Positions 1 through 6,655 of a stretch of 8,662 bases of DNA are shown here, one piece after another. The translations under genes were made by a program, and so were the position numbers. Position 1 is the stretch's first letter, and the number at the start of each line of letters is the position of its first letter. The stretch covers positions 1 through 8,662 of the forward strand of contig JALVKK010000243.1 of NCBI GenBank assembly GCA_027033875.1, in the 5' to 3' direction. The DNA comes from Flavobacteriales bacterium (GTDB taxonomy: Bacteria > Bacteroidota > Bacteroidia > Flavobacteriales > Flavobacteriaceae). The notes beneath the pieces are model-generated. The model worked only from the letters and a program-made list of their open reading frames with translations, ran no database searches and was not told where the DNA came from.

Positions 1-17
1 AAAAAAACAAACTTACA

Positions 18-770
18 ATGATAAAAGCAGTAATTGTAGATGACGAACAGCTCGCTATAGAGAGTTTGCAATGGGAAATAGAAAATTTTAGTCAGGATAT
101 AAAAGTCGTTGAAACTTTTACCAATCCAAAAGAAGCGATTAGCGGCATCAATTATCTAAAACCTGATTTGGTTTTTTTGGATATCGAAATGCCTGAAATT
201 GACGGATTTCAATTATTACAATTGTTGGATTATAAAAATTTTGATCTGATTATCACCACCGCTTACAATCAGTATGCTATTCAAGCCTTTAAAGCCAATG
301 CTATTGACTATTTGCTTAAACCCGTTGACCCGGATGATTTGATTCAAGCAGTTGAAAAAGTAAAAAACAGAAGTGGTAGCAATTTTGCCACTAAAAATAT
401 TGAAACAGTATTAAACAAATTGGTCAAGAATAATTTTGACAGACAAAAAAAAATTCCTTTACCTCTAAATCATAAAATTATTTTGGTTGAACCCGATAAT
501 ATATTATATTGTAAGTCCGATGGTAGTTATACGACTGTTTATATGTGTAACGGTGAAGACCATTTGGTATCAAAAAACATAAAGTATATTGAAGACTTGT
601 TGCCCCTAAGTCATTTTATCCGCATACATAAATCTTACATAGTTAATTTGTTTGAAATCAAAGAGTTTATCAAACAAAGTGGTGGCGAAATTGTTTTGAG
701 CAACGATAGAATTATTCCGGTTTCACGCAGCCATCGCAAACAACTTTTAAAAGCCTTAAATATATCATAA
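18..770 (+). CDS. LytTR-family response regulator (receiver + LytTR DNA-binding domain)
   Basis: A 250-residue cytoplasmic two-component regulator of the LytR/AlgR class. The CheY-like receiver spans about residues 1-118. It shows the acidic pair D8-D9, the phosphoacceptor D55 in the FLDIEMP strand-turn, T80/T81, and K101 in the LLKP motif. After a linker (about 119-145) comes a LytTR DNA-binding domain (about 146-247), recognisable by the FIRIHKSYIVN segment (200-210) and the closing IIPVSRSHRK segment. The length and domain order are standard for the family. The ATG at 18 starts the receiver directly (MIKAVIVDDE), so no earlier start is needed. The stop is 6 bp before a LytS-like kinase gene, its near-certain partner; the kinase would phosphorylate D55 and the dimer would then bind target promoters. 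The targets are not evident. A run of nine A residues (445-453) lies in the interdomain linker. Domain identity is certain; the regulon is unknown. Confidence 0.96.
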   Translation: MIKAVIVDDEQLAIESLQWEIENFSQDIKVVETFTNPKEAISGINYLKPDLVFLDIEMPEIDGFQLLQLLDYKNFDLIITTAYNQYAIQAFKANAIDYLLKPVDPDDLIQAVEKVKNRSGSNFATKNIETVLNKLVKNNFDRQKKIPLPLNHKIILVEPDNILYCKSDGSYTTVYMCNGEDHLVSKNIKYIEDLLPLSHFIRIHKSYIVNLFEIKEFIKQSGGEIVLSNDRIIPVSRSHRKQLLKALNIS

Positions 771-776
771 TTAGCA

Positions 777-2285
777 ATGGCAGCCTCAAATTGGATACAA
801 GCTCTATCTGAGCCTCAAGAAAACGGTATCGTTGTTTTCATCTCCGGATTTTTATTAGCTTTGGGGCTATATCATCTACTTCTGTTTTTTCAAAACAAAA
901 ACCGGTCATATTTATATTATTCACTTTATGCATTTCTGGTTTTAGCCTATACTTTTCACAGAGCCAAACATTTTATTTTAGCAGATTTGGTTGCCGATTA
1001 TCGTACATATTTTGAATTTTTGTCTGATCCAATCAAATGGCTTTATTCGACAGTTTATATGTTTTTTGCTTTGAATTTTGTTGATTTTGAACAATATTAT
1101 CCGAGATATACAAAATATTTAAAAATTTTTTTAAAATCAAGTTTAGGTATTTTAGCAATATTATTTTTGATAGCAGTTATTTTAAAAAACAAATTAATTT
1201 TGGATAAAGCTTACAATTTTTTCTTTTTACCTCCCGTATTTTTTCTTTCATTATGTATTTTATATTACATTTACCAATCAAAATCGCCGGTCAAATATTA
1301 TTTGTTGATAGGCGCCGGTAGTTATTTGTTGATTACAACCTATTCTCATTATTTGACCTATACGGGACAACCTTTTAGAATATTATTTTACGGCGCAACA
1401 GCTTTTGAAATGATTTTATTCGCATTAGGCTTAGGTTATAAACAAAAATTAGTATATGCCGAAAAAAATCTCTGGCAAGAACTTGTTATCAAAGAGCATA
1501 AAAAAAATCTGTTAATAAAAGAAGATCTTACTAAAAAATTAGGCGAAGAGGTCAGTCATAATAAAAAACAAATAAACACTTTAAAACACGAAAAACGTAT
1601 TGCCGAACAAAAAAAATTGGCTCTGGCTTATTCCAAACAAATCTTACAACTGCGTCTTCAAGCAGTACAAGCTCAAATGAATCCGCACTTTTTGTTTAAT
1701 GCGCTCAATGCCATCAAAAATTTTATCATCAAAAACGATCAAAAAAAAGCGGTTGTGTATTTAAGCAAATTTGCCAAATTAATCAGAATTGTTCTGGAAC
1801 ATGCCAAATTATCTGAAACTTCCCTTAACGAAGAATTGGAATTGATTCAATTATATGTAGATGTTGAAAATATCCGGTTTAACAATACTATTAATTTTAA
1901 TATTGAAGTAAATGATGATGTTTATCCTAATTCCGTTAAAGTACCTCCCATGATTTTCCAATCTTTAATTGAAAATGCCATTTGGCATGGATTGGCACCA
2001 AAAACCGGTGAAAAAAAATTAAGCATGAAAATTTCAACAAATTTTCCATATATAAAAGTTATCATCGAAGACAACGGGATCGGTCGTGAAAAAGCCGAAG
2101 AAATACAACTGCAAAAAAACAGAACTTTGAAAAAGGAATCAATGGGGATAAAAATTACCGAAGAACGATTGGCGGTTTATACCCAAGCCTATAAAAATAA
2201 ATTTAAAATCAACTTTATTGATTTGTACAATGAACAAAATATTGCCTGCGGCACAAGAGTCGAGATTTATATTCCCGTAAGCTAA
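777..2285 (+). CDS. Seven-TM LytS-like sensor histidine kinase
   Basis: A 502-residue membrane sensor kinase, partner of the LytTR regulator just upstream. The N-terminal third has seven hydrophobic segments (roughly 16-37, 44-62, 88-102, 117-137, 146-166, 172-192, 201-220), resembling the 7TM part of 7TMR-DISM receptors. A charged, probably coiled-coil stretch follows (about 223-298). The His_kinase (LytS-type) domain carries the phosphoacceptor H304 in the MNPHFLFNALN motif. The ATPase domain has the N-box around E399-N400, the G1 box D432-N-G-I-G436 and the G2-like SMGI at 455-458. The protein begins almost directly with the first membrane span. It has no signal peptide and no periplasmic DISMED domain, so it probably senses through the membrane bundle or a partner protein. 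No terminator with a T-run is seen after the stop. The family call is firm; the ligand is unknown. Confidence 0.94.
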   Translation: MAASNWIQALSEPQENGIVVFISGFLLALGLYHLLLFFQNKNRSYLYYSLYAFLVLAYTFHRAKHFILADLVADYRTYFEFLSDPIKWLYSTVYMFFALNFVDFEQYYPRYTKYLKIFLKSSLGILAILFLIAVILKNKLILDKAYNFFFLPPVFFLSLCILYYIYQSKSPVKYYLLIGAGSYLLITTYSHYLTYTGQPFRILFYGATAFEMILFALGLGYKQKLVYAEKNLWQELVIKEHKKNLLIKEDLTKKLGEEVSHNKKQINTLKHEKRIAEQKKLALAYSKQILQLRLQAVQAQMNPHFLFNALNAIKNFIIKNDQKKAVVYLSKFAKLIRIVLEHAKLSETSLNEELELIQLYVDVENIRFNNTINFNIEVNDDVYPNSVKVPPMIFQSLIENAIWHGLAPKTGEKKLSMKISTNFPYIKVIIEDNGIGREKAEEIQLQKNRTLKKESMGIKITEERLAVYTQAYKNKFKINFIDLYNEQNIACGTRVEIYIPVS

Positions 2286-2341
2286 TACTTGCTTAAATAC
2301 TCCGATTTCAATTTATCCGGTTTTCATATAATCAATTTTTG

Positions 2342-2349
2342 TATCTTTG
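2342..2349 (+). promoter_or_regulatory. Bacteroidota-type -7 promoter element upstream of ricT
   Basis: The octamer TATCTTTG matches the Bacteroidota -7 consensus TAnnTTTG exactly. It sits 64 bp before the ricT ATG, in the 128-bp space after the kinase gene. I see no clear TTG/TTTG (-33) element at the expected distance; the nearest is a TTTT at about 2321-2324 with short spacing. Transcription would begin around 2354-2357, leaving a 5' leader of about 57-60 nt. This suggests that ricT-gldH-pbp is transcribed separately from the two-component operon. The call rests on one consensus match, so it is moderately sure. Confidence 0.6.
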
Positions 2350-2357
2350 TGAATTGT

Positions 2358-2402
2358 ATGCTGTCCGTATTGTTGCGGACAATGAGTAATTTAATGTTGT
2401 AG
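2358..2402 (+). other. Possible 14-codon leader ORF ahead of ricT
   Basis: ATG at 2358 opens a reading frame of 14 codons (MLSVLLRTMSNLML) that stops with TAG at 2400-2402, 11 nt before the ricT start and out of frame with it. It begins within a few bases of the predicted transcription start, so it could be translated as a leaderless ORF. It contains the whole inverted repeat at 2362-2381. Such short ORFs arise often by chance and nothing in the peptide is recognisable, so the call is tentative. Confidence 0.2.
2362..2381 (+). promoter_or_regulatory. Inverted repeat (hairpin) in the ricT 5' leader
   Basis: TGTCCG (2362-2367) and CGGACA (2376-2381) form a perfect 6-bp stem with an 8-nt loop, just downstream of the predicted transcription start. 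No T-run follows, so it does not look like an intrinsic terminator of the kinase gene. It could be an RNA hairpin in the ricT leader or a DNA operator. The structure is visible directly; the function is inferred. Confidence 0.4.
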
Positions 2403-2413
2403 AAATCAAAGAT

Positions 2414-3670
2414 ATGAAAATAGATACTTGCGATATCGCAATTCAAAATAAAATACCCGGCTGTCAAAATATAGGCGCTTGTGATATGAACGGTTGTCAT
2501 AAACTAACAGTCTTCGACTGGTTAGGTGATACGCCTTTACCTGCCGGCGAAAGCATTTTTCCGTTCGTGGAAGTCCGTTTTAAAAACTCAAGAAAAGATT
2601 TCTTTTCAACCAACGGAATTAAATTATTTACCGGCGACACAGTTGCTGTTGAAGCTAAATCAGGACATGACATTGGTGTGATTTCGGCCACCGGCGAAAT
2701 TGTCCGTTTGCAGATGAAAAAGAAAAAAGTCGATTACAAAAAAGATTTGATTTTCAAAGTCTATCGGAAAGCAACCCGGCGAGATATCGACAAATGGCAA
2801 CAACTGCGTCTGCGTGAAGAAAAAGTCAAACATAAAGCCCGCGAATACGTTATCAAACACGACTTGCAAATGAAAATTTCCGATGTTGAGTACCAAGGTG
2901 ACGGCACCAAAGTAACTTTTTATTATACAGCGGACGGTCGTGTAGATTTCCGGAGTTTGATTAAGGATTTGGCACGTGAGTTTTCAACTCGTATCGAAAT
3001 GCGACAAATAGGTTTTCGTCAAGAAGCGGCACGTCTGGGAGGTGTCGGTTCTTGCGGACGCGAACTGTGTTGTGCATCGTGGATGAGTGATTTTAAAAGT
3101 GTCAGCACTTCAGCGGCTAAACATCAACAACTGTCTCTCAATCCGCAAAAACTTGCCGGACAATGCGGTAAACTCAAATGTTGTTTAAATTATGAACTCG
3201 ATACCTATGTTGAAGCCTTATCGGAATTTCCGCCCCACAATTTACATCTCGAAACCGAAAAAGGTAACGCCAAATGGATTAAATCGGATATTTTTAAAGG
3301 ACACTTGTGGTATGCTTATACCAATCAACAAGAAAACAATAATACTTGGCACAAATTGACTTTGGAACAAGTCAACGAAATCATAGAATACAATAGTCAG
3401 GGACAAAAACCCGCCAGTTTGGAAGAATATGCCGCTGAATTATCTTTATTGGAAACCAAACCTGTTGAAAATTTTGAAAATGTTGTCGGACAAGATAACA
3501 TCAACCGATTTGATGAGATCAAACGAAAAAAACGTAAGAAAAAACGTCGCAAATCATCCGGCAACAAACAAAAAAATGTTCAAAATCAATCAAATCAAAA
3601 TAAAAACAGACGTTTTAAAAACAAACCTCGCAAACCACATAACAACAAGCAAACCAAAAATGAAAAGTAA
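2414..3670 (+). CDS. ricT: RicT/YaaT-like regulatory iron-sulfur protein (PSP1 domain)
   Basis: A 418-residue cytoplasmic PSP1-domain protein, homologous to Bacillus RicT (YaaT), which with RicA and RicF forms an Fe-S complex controlling RNase Y-dependent mRNA processing. The PSP1 domain covers about residues 118-206 and includes the FYYTADGRVDFRSLIKDLA segment. The two signature cysteine clusters follow: CGRELCC (C214, C219, C220) and CGKLKCC (C251, C256, C257), the likely Fe-S ligands. The N-terminus adds four more cysteines (6, 17, 23, 28) before the KLTVFDWL motif, a Cys-rich extension that I recall as usual in Bacteroidota members. The last 49 residues are a low-complexity K/R/N/Q tail opening with eleven consecutive basic residues (370-380). 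The ATG at 2414 has no Shine-Dalgarno, normal for the phylum. The 3' end overlaps gldH by 11 bp, so the two are probably co-transcribed. Identity is firm; the role outside Firmicutes is inferred. Confidence 0.93.
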   Translation: MKIDTCDIAIQNKIPGCQNIGACDMNGCHKLTVFDWLGDTPLPAGESIFPFVEVRFKNSRKDFFSTNGIKLFTGDTVAVEAKSGHDIGVISATGEIVRLQMKKKKVDYKKDLIFKVYRKATRRDIDKWQQLRLREEKVKHKAREYVIKHDLQMKISDVEYQGDGTKVTFYYTADGRVDFRSLIKDLAREFSTRIEMRQIGFRQEAARLGGVGSCGRELCCASWMSDFKSVSTSAAKHQQLSLNPQKLAGQCGKLKCCLNYELDTYVEALSEFPPHNLHLETEKGNAKWIKSDIFKGHLWYAYTNQQENNNTWHKLTLEQVNEIIEYNSQGQKPASLEEYAAELSLLETKPVENFENVVGQDNINRFDEIKRKKRKKKRRKSSGNKQKNVQNQSNQNKNRRFKNKPRKPHNNKQTKNEK

Positions 3671-4148
3671 TATCCGTATCATCTTATTTTCGATTGCAAG
3701 TGTTTTGATTAGCTGTCAAAATAATGTGGTTATGCAACAAACCAAAGATATCAATCAAGCAATTTGGCATCGAGACAGTATTGTTAGCATGCAATTTAAA
3801 CCTCAAGATACCGTTCAAACTTATGATTTGTCTTTCTTAATCAGAAACGATAATAAGTATCCGTATGCCAACATTTTTTTGATAGCCAAAATGACAGACA
3901 AACGTCGGGAAATTATAGACACACTCGAATATGCCATGGCTGATGAAAAAGGTAATTGGCTCGGCAGCGGCATTTGGGATCTTAAAGAAAGCAAATTGAT
4001 TTACAAAAAAAAATATAAATTTAAAGACACCTTACCGGTTACAATCAGCGTTGGACATGCCGTGAGAAAAACCGGACAAATATTGGGCGATGAAGAAGTT
4101 CCCGGTATCAAAACCATTGGCATTATCATTGAAAAAACAAAACAATAG
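3660..4148 (+). CDS. gldH: GldH gliding-motility lipoprotein
   Basis: A 162-residue lipoprotein of the GldH family, required for gliding motility in Flavobacterium johnsoniae but also present in non-gliding Bacteroidota. The N-terminus is a type II signal peptide: positively charged start (K2, R6), hydrophobic core, and lipobox LISC with the lipidated cysteine at residue 19. The mature part shows the family segments LIRNDNKYPYANIFLI (60-75), a DTLEY...GNWLGSG block (87-104), and the closing GIKTIGIIIEK (149-159). An in-frame ATG at 3429 would give a longer protein. I chose 3660 because it places the lipobox correctly, whereas the extra 77 residues would lie wholly within ricT and are low-complexity. 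It overlaps the end of ricT by 11 bp, suggesting translational coupling. The protein would sit in the envelope, facing the periplasm. Confidence 0.93.
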   Translation: MKSNIRIILFSIASVLISCQNNVVMQQTKDINQAIWHRDSIVSMQFKPQDTVQTYDLSFLIRNDNKYPYANIFLIAKMTDKRREIIDTLEYAMADEKGNWLGSGIWDLKESKLIYKKKYKFKDTLPVTISVGHAVRKTGQILGDEEVPGIKTIGIIIEKTKQ

Positions 4149-4152
4149 TAAA

Positions 4153-4254
4153 TAGTGAAAAGCAATAAAGTAAAAAGCGCTTGTCATTCCGACCGAGCAA
4201 TGAAAAAATCGACAGTCTGTCCCGACAAATGTCGAGAAGAAATCTTTTGCTATT
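4153..4254. repeat. Bacteroidota-type dispersed intergenic repeat remnant with internal inverted repeats
   Basis: The 173-bp gap between gldH and the PBP gene contains TTGTCATTCCGACCGAG (4181-4197) and ends with a GAAATCTTTT-like segment (4239-4248). This matches, from memory, the 'GTCATTCCGA...GGAATCT' interspersed repeat common in Bacteroidota genomes. Between these lies a symmetrical part: TCGACA (4209-4214) pairs with TGTCGA (4230-4235), and TGTC/GACA (4218-4221/4224-4227) forms a small inner stem. Just before it, AGTGAAAAGC (4154-4163) and AGTAAAAAGC (4169-4178) form an imperfect direct repeat. The structure is visible here; copy number in the genome cannot be judged from this window. 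Confidence 0.55.
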
Positions 4255-4321
4255 AAAAATGAGATGCAACATCAAACAATCAAATAACCCGTTAACCAGT
4301 TTCACCAAATAACCAAATATA

Positions 4322-6655
4322 ATGTCAATAAAAACAACACGGAATTATAAAAAATATATCAAATGGTTTTGGCTCAGTTTTTTGGGCGGTATTTTGTTTA
4401 TTATATTGTTATTGTTTCTCGCTTCAAAAGGTTTTTTGGGCTATATGCCTGATTTTAAAGTGCTTGAAAACCCAAAATCAAATTTATCTACTCAGATACT
4501 TTCAGAAGACGGCAAAGTCATCGGTAAATTTTATATCAAAGAGAACCGGACCCCGATTCGTTTTGATGAATTGTCGCCTTATTTATCAAAAGCACTGATT
4601 GCTACCGAAGACGAACGCTATTATTCGCATTCGGGTATAGATTTTCGCAGTTTGACACGAGCCATTGCATTTTTAGGCACTAAAGGTGGCGGAAGTACCA
4701 TTACCCAACAGTTATCCAAATTGCTGTTTCACAAACGCGAACATGCAGGTTTTATCAAAAAAGTTATCCAAAAAATCAAAGAACAAATCATTGCTGTCAG
4801 GCTTGAACGTCAATATACCAAAAACGAGATTATCGCCATGTATCTCAACCAGTTTGATTGGCTCAATCAAGGGGTTGGCATCAAATCCGCTTCCCGTATA
4901 TACTTCAACAAAGAACCAAAAGATTTAAAAATTGAAGAAGCGGCGGTCTTGGTCGGCATGCTAAAAAATCCGGCATATTTTCGTCCTATCAGCCGTCCCG
5001 AACGAACCAAAAAACGGCGAAATGTCGTTCTGCATCAAATGGCAAAAAACGGATATATCACCGAAAAACAAAAAGACTCGCTTCAAAAATTAGCTTTAAA
5101 ACTCGATTTTCATCCGGAACGACACGATGAAGGAATGGCAACTTACTTGCGAGAATATATCCGAAAATTTGTAAGCAACTGGGCAAAAAAACACCCTAAA
5201 CCCGACGGTAGCAGTTACAATATTTATACCGATGGTATCAAAATATATACAACCATTGATTCGCGTTTGCAAGCCAATGCCGAAGCAGCCGTTAAAGAAC
5301 ACATGAAACGTTTGCAAACTGTTTTTGACAAACAAGCAAAACACTTAAAAAATGCGCCTTTTTATTTTCCTAAATTAGGTCCAAAAGCCACTCAAAAAGA
5401 AATAGCCAAAATCATGAAACAAGCCATGCGCCGTTCCGAACGCTGGCGTGTAATGAAAAAAGCCGGTTTGAGCAACAAAGAAATTGAAAAAAGTTTTCAT
5501 AAAAAAATCAAAATGCGCGTATTCTCTTGGAACGGTGATATAGATACCTTATTGACACCTTATGATTCTATTCGCTATTACAAAAGATTTTTGCACGCCG
5601 GATTGATGTCTATGGAACCGACCACCGGACATATCAAAGCTTGGGTGGGCGGTATCAATTTTAAGCATTTCAAATACGACCACGTCAAACAAGGCGCCCG
5701 TCAAGTCGGTTCTACTTTTAAGCCTTTTGTATATGCGACTGCTATCAACCAAAAACACTTATCACCATGCGATTCGTTCCCTAACGTACCTTACACCATA
5801 GAATCCGGACGATGGGGATTATCTAAACCATGGACTCCTAAAAATGCCGGCGGAGGATACGGCGGCAAATTGACACTCAAACAAGCGCTTGCCAATTCGG
5901 TAAACGTCATTACCGCACAACTAATCGATATGGTCGGGCCTAAACCGGTTGTTGATTTGGCAAAAAATCTGGGTGTTAAACACGATATTCCAGAAGTGCC
6001 TTCAATAGCTTTGGGAACTCCGGAAATTTCACTGTATGAAATGGTCGGTGCTTTGAACGGTTTTTCTAACAAAGGGGTATATATCGAACCTTATGTTATC
6101 AGTCGTATTACCGACAAAAACGGGGTAATTTTATATGAAAAAGTTCCCAAATCAAAAGAAGTTTTAAGTCCGGAAATTGCCTACACGGTCATCAACCTCA
6201 TGCAAGGCGTAACCCAATCCGGAACCGGCTCGCGACTTCGGGGAAGTTGGGCAAAAAAAACAAAATTTTACAAAGAAGTCATGACCGGCTATCCGTACAA
6301 TTTTACCAATGAAATAGCCGGTAAAACCGGAACTACCCAAAATCAATCCGACGGCTGGTTTATGGGATTGGTGCCAAATCTCTCGACCGGTGTTTGGGTC
6401 GGCGCCGAAGACCGTGCCGTACATTTTAAAAGCGTCAAATACGGTCAAGGAGCAACCATGGCTTTGCCTATTTGGGGAACTTATATGAAAATGAATTATG
6501 CCGATAAAAAATTGAATATTTCAAAAAAACCTTTTGACAAACCGGACAATATCAGTATCAATCTGGATTGTAACAAAAAACAAGACAACCAAAATGAGGA
6601 TACTTCGCCAAAAAATAATCAAAATGATGATTTAGATGATGATTTGGACGGGTAA
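4322..6655 (+). CDS. pbp1A: Class A penicillin-binding protein 1A (bifunctional transglycosylase/transpeptidase)
   Basis: A 777-residue bifunctional peptidoglycan synthase anchored in the inner membrane with its catalytic domains in the periplasm. A short cytoplasmic N-terminus is followed by one TM helix (about 14-35). The GT51 transglycosylase domain (about 60-235) has the catalytic ATEDERYYSHSGID motif (94-107, E96 as general base), GGGSTITQQLSK (122-133), and the RQYTKNEIIAMYLNQ and AAVLVGMLKNP motifs. The transpeptidase domain (about 420-730) has S464-T-F-K467 (acyl-enzyme serine), S526-V-N528 and K668-T-G-T671. All catalytic residues are present, so both activities are expected. The region between the domains (about 325-420) carries a long SERWRVMKKAGLS-type segment that is usual in Bacteroidota homologues. 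The C-terminus is N/Q- then D-rich (DDLDDDLDG). It lies downstream of gldH without a visible promoter of its own. Its last 37 bp overlap the convergent glycosyltransferase gene. Confidence 0.97.
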   Translation: MSIKTTRNYKKYIKWFWLSFLGGILFIILLLFLASKGFLGYMPDFKVLENPKSNLSTQILSEDGKVIGKFYIKENRTPIRFDELSPYLSKALIATEDERYYSHSGIDFRSLTRAIAFLGTKGGGSTITQQLSKLLFHKREHAGFIKKVIQKIKEQIIAVRLERQYTKNEIIAMYLNQFDWLNQGVGIKSASRIYFNKEPKDLKIEEAAVLVGMLKNPAYFRPISRPERTKKRRNVVLHQMAKNGYITEKQKDSLQKLALKLDFHPERHDEGMATYLREYIRKFVSNWAKKHPKPDGSSYNIYTDGIKIYTTIDSRLQANAEAAVKEHMKRLQTVFDKQAKHLKNAPFYFPKLGPKATQKEIAKIMKQAMRRSERWRVMKKAGLSNKEIEKSFHKKIKMRVFSWNGDIDTLLTPYDSIRYYKRFLHAGLMSMEPTTGHIKAWVGGINFKHFKYDHVKQGARQVGSTFKPFVYATAINQKHLSPCDSFPNVPYTIESGRWGLSKPWTPKNAGGGYGGKLTLKQALANSVNVITAQLIDMVGPKPVVDLAKNLGVKHDIPEVPSIALGTPEISLYEMVGALNGFSNKGVYIEPYVISRITDKNGVILYEKVPKSKEVLSPEIAYTVINLMQGVTQSGTGSRLRGSWAKKTKFYKEVMTGYPYNFTNEIAGKTGTTQNQSDGWFMGLVPNLSTGVWVGAEDRAVHFKSVKYGQGATMALPIWGTYMKMNYADKKLNISKKPFDKPDNISINLDCNKKQDNQNEDTSPKNNQNDDLDDDLDG

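Noticed and set aside
2278..2295. TAAGC/GCTTA inverted repeat over the kinase stop as a terminator
   Set aside because: The stem is only 5 bp, AT-rich and not followed by a T-run; read-through or Rho-dependent ending is equally likely.
3429..3659. N-terminal extension of gldH from the in-frame ATG at 3429
   Set aside because: It lies entirely within ricT, is low-complexity, and would bury the lipoprotein signal peptide (lipobox cysteine 19 residues from the ATG at 3660) in the middle of the protein.
4200..4256. 18-codon plus-strand ORF in the same spacer
   Set aside because: It also falls within the repeat and its inverted repeats, so a chance reading frame is the simplest explanation.
4126..4308. 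60-codon minus-strand ORF in the gldH-PBP spacer
   Set aside because: It is a translation of the dispersed repeat, which often yields spurious small ORFs; it has no recognisable domain and no start context.
5290..5580. Long insertion between transglycosylase and transpeptidase domains of the PBP as a novel domain
   Set aside because: The SERWRVMKKAG and FSWNGDIDTLLTP-type segments are usual in Bacteroidota PBP1A proteins, so this is a lineage feature and not new.
5791..6448. Minus-strand ORFs of 93 and 94 codons opposite the PBP gene
   Set aside because: They are antisense shadows of a clearly coding transpeptidase domain and their products have no recognisable features.
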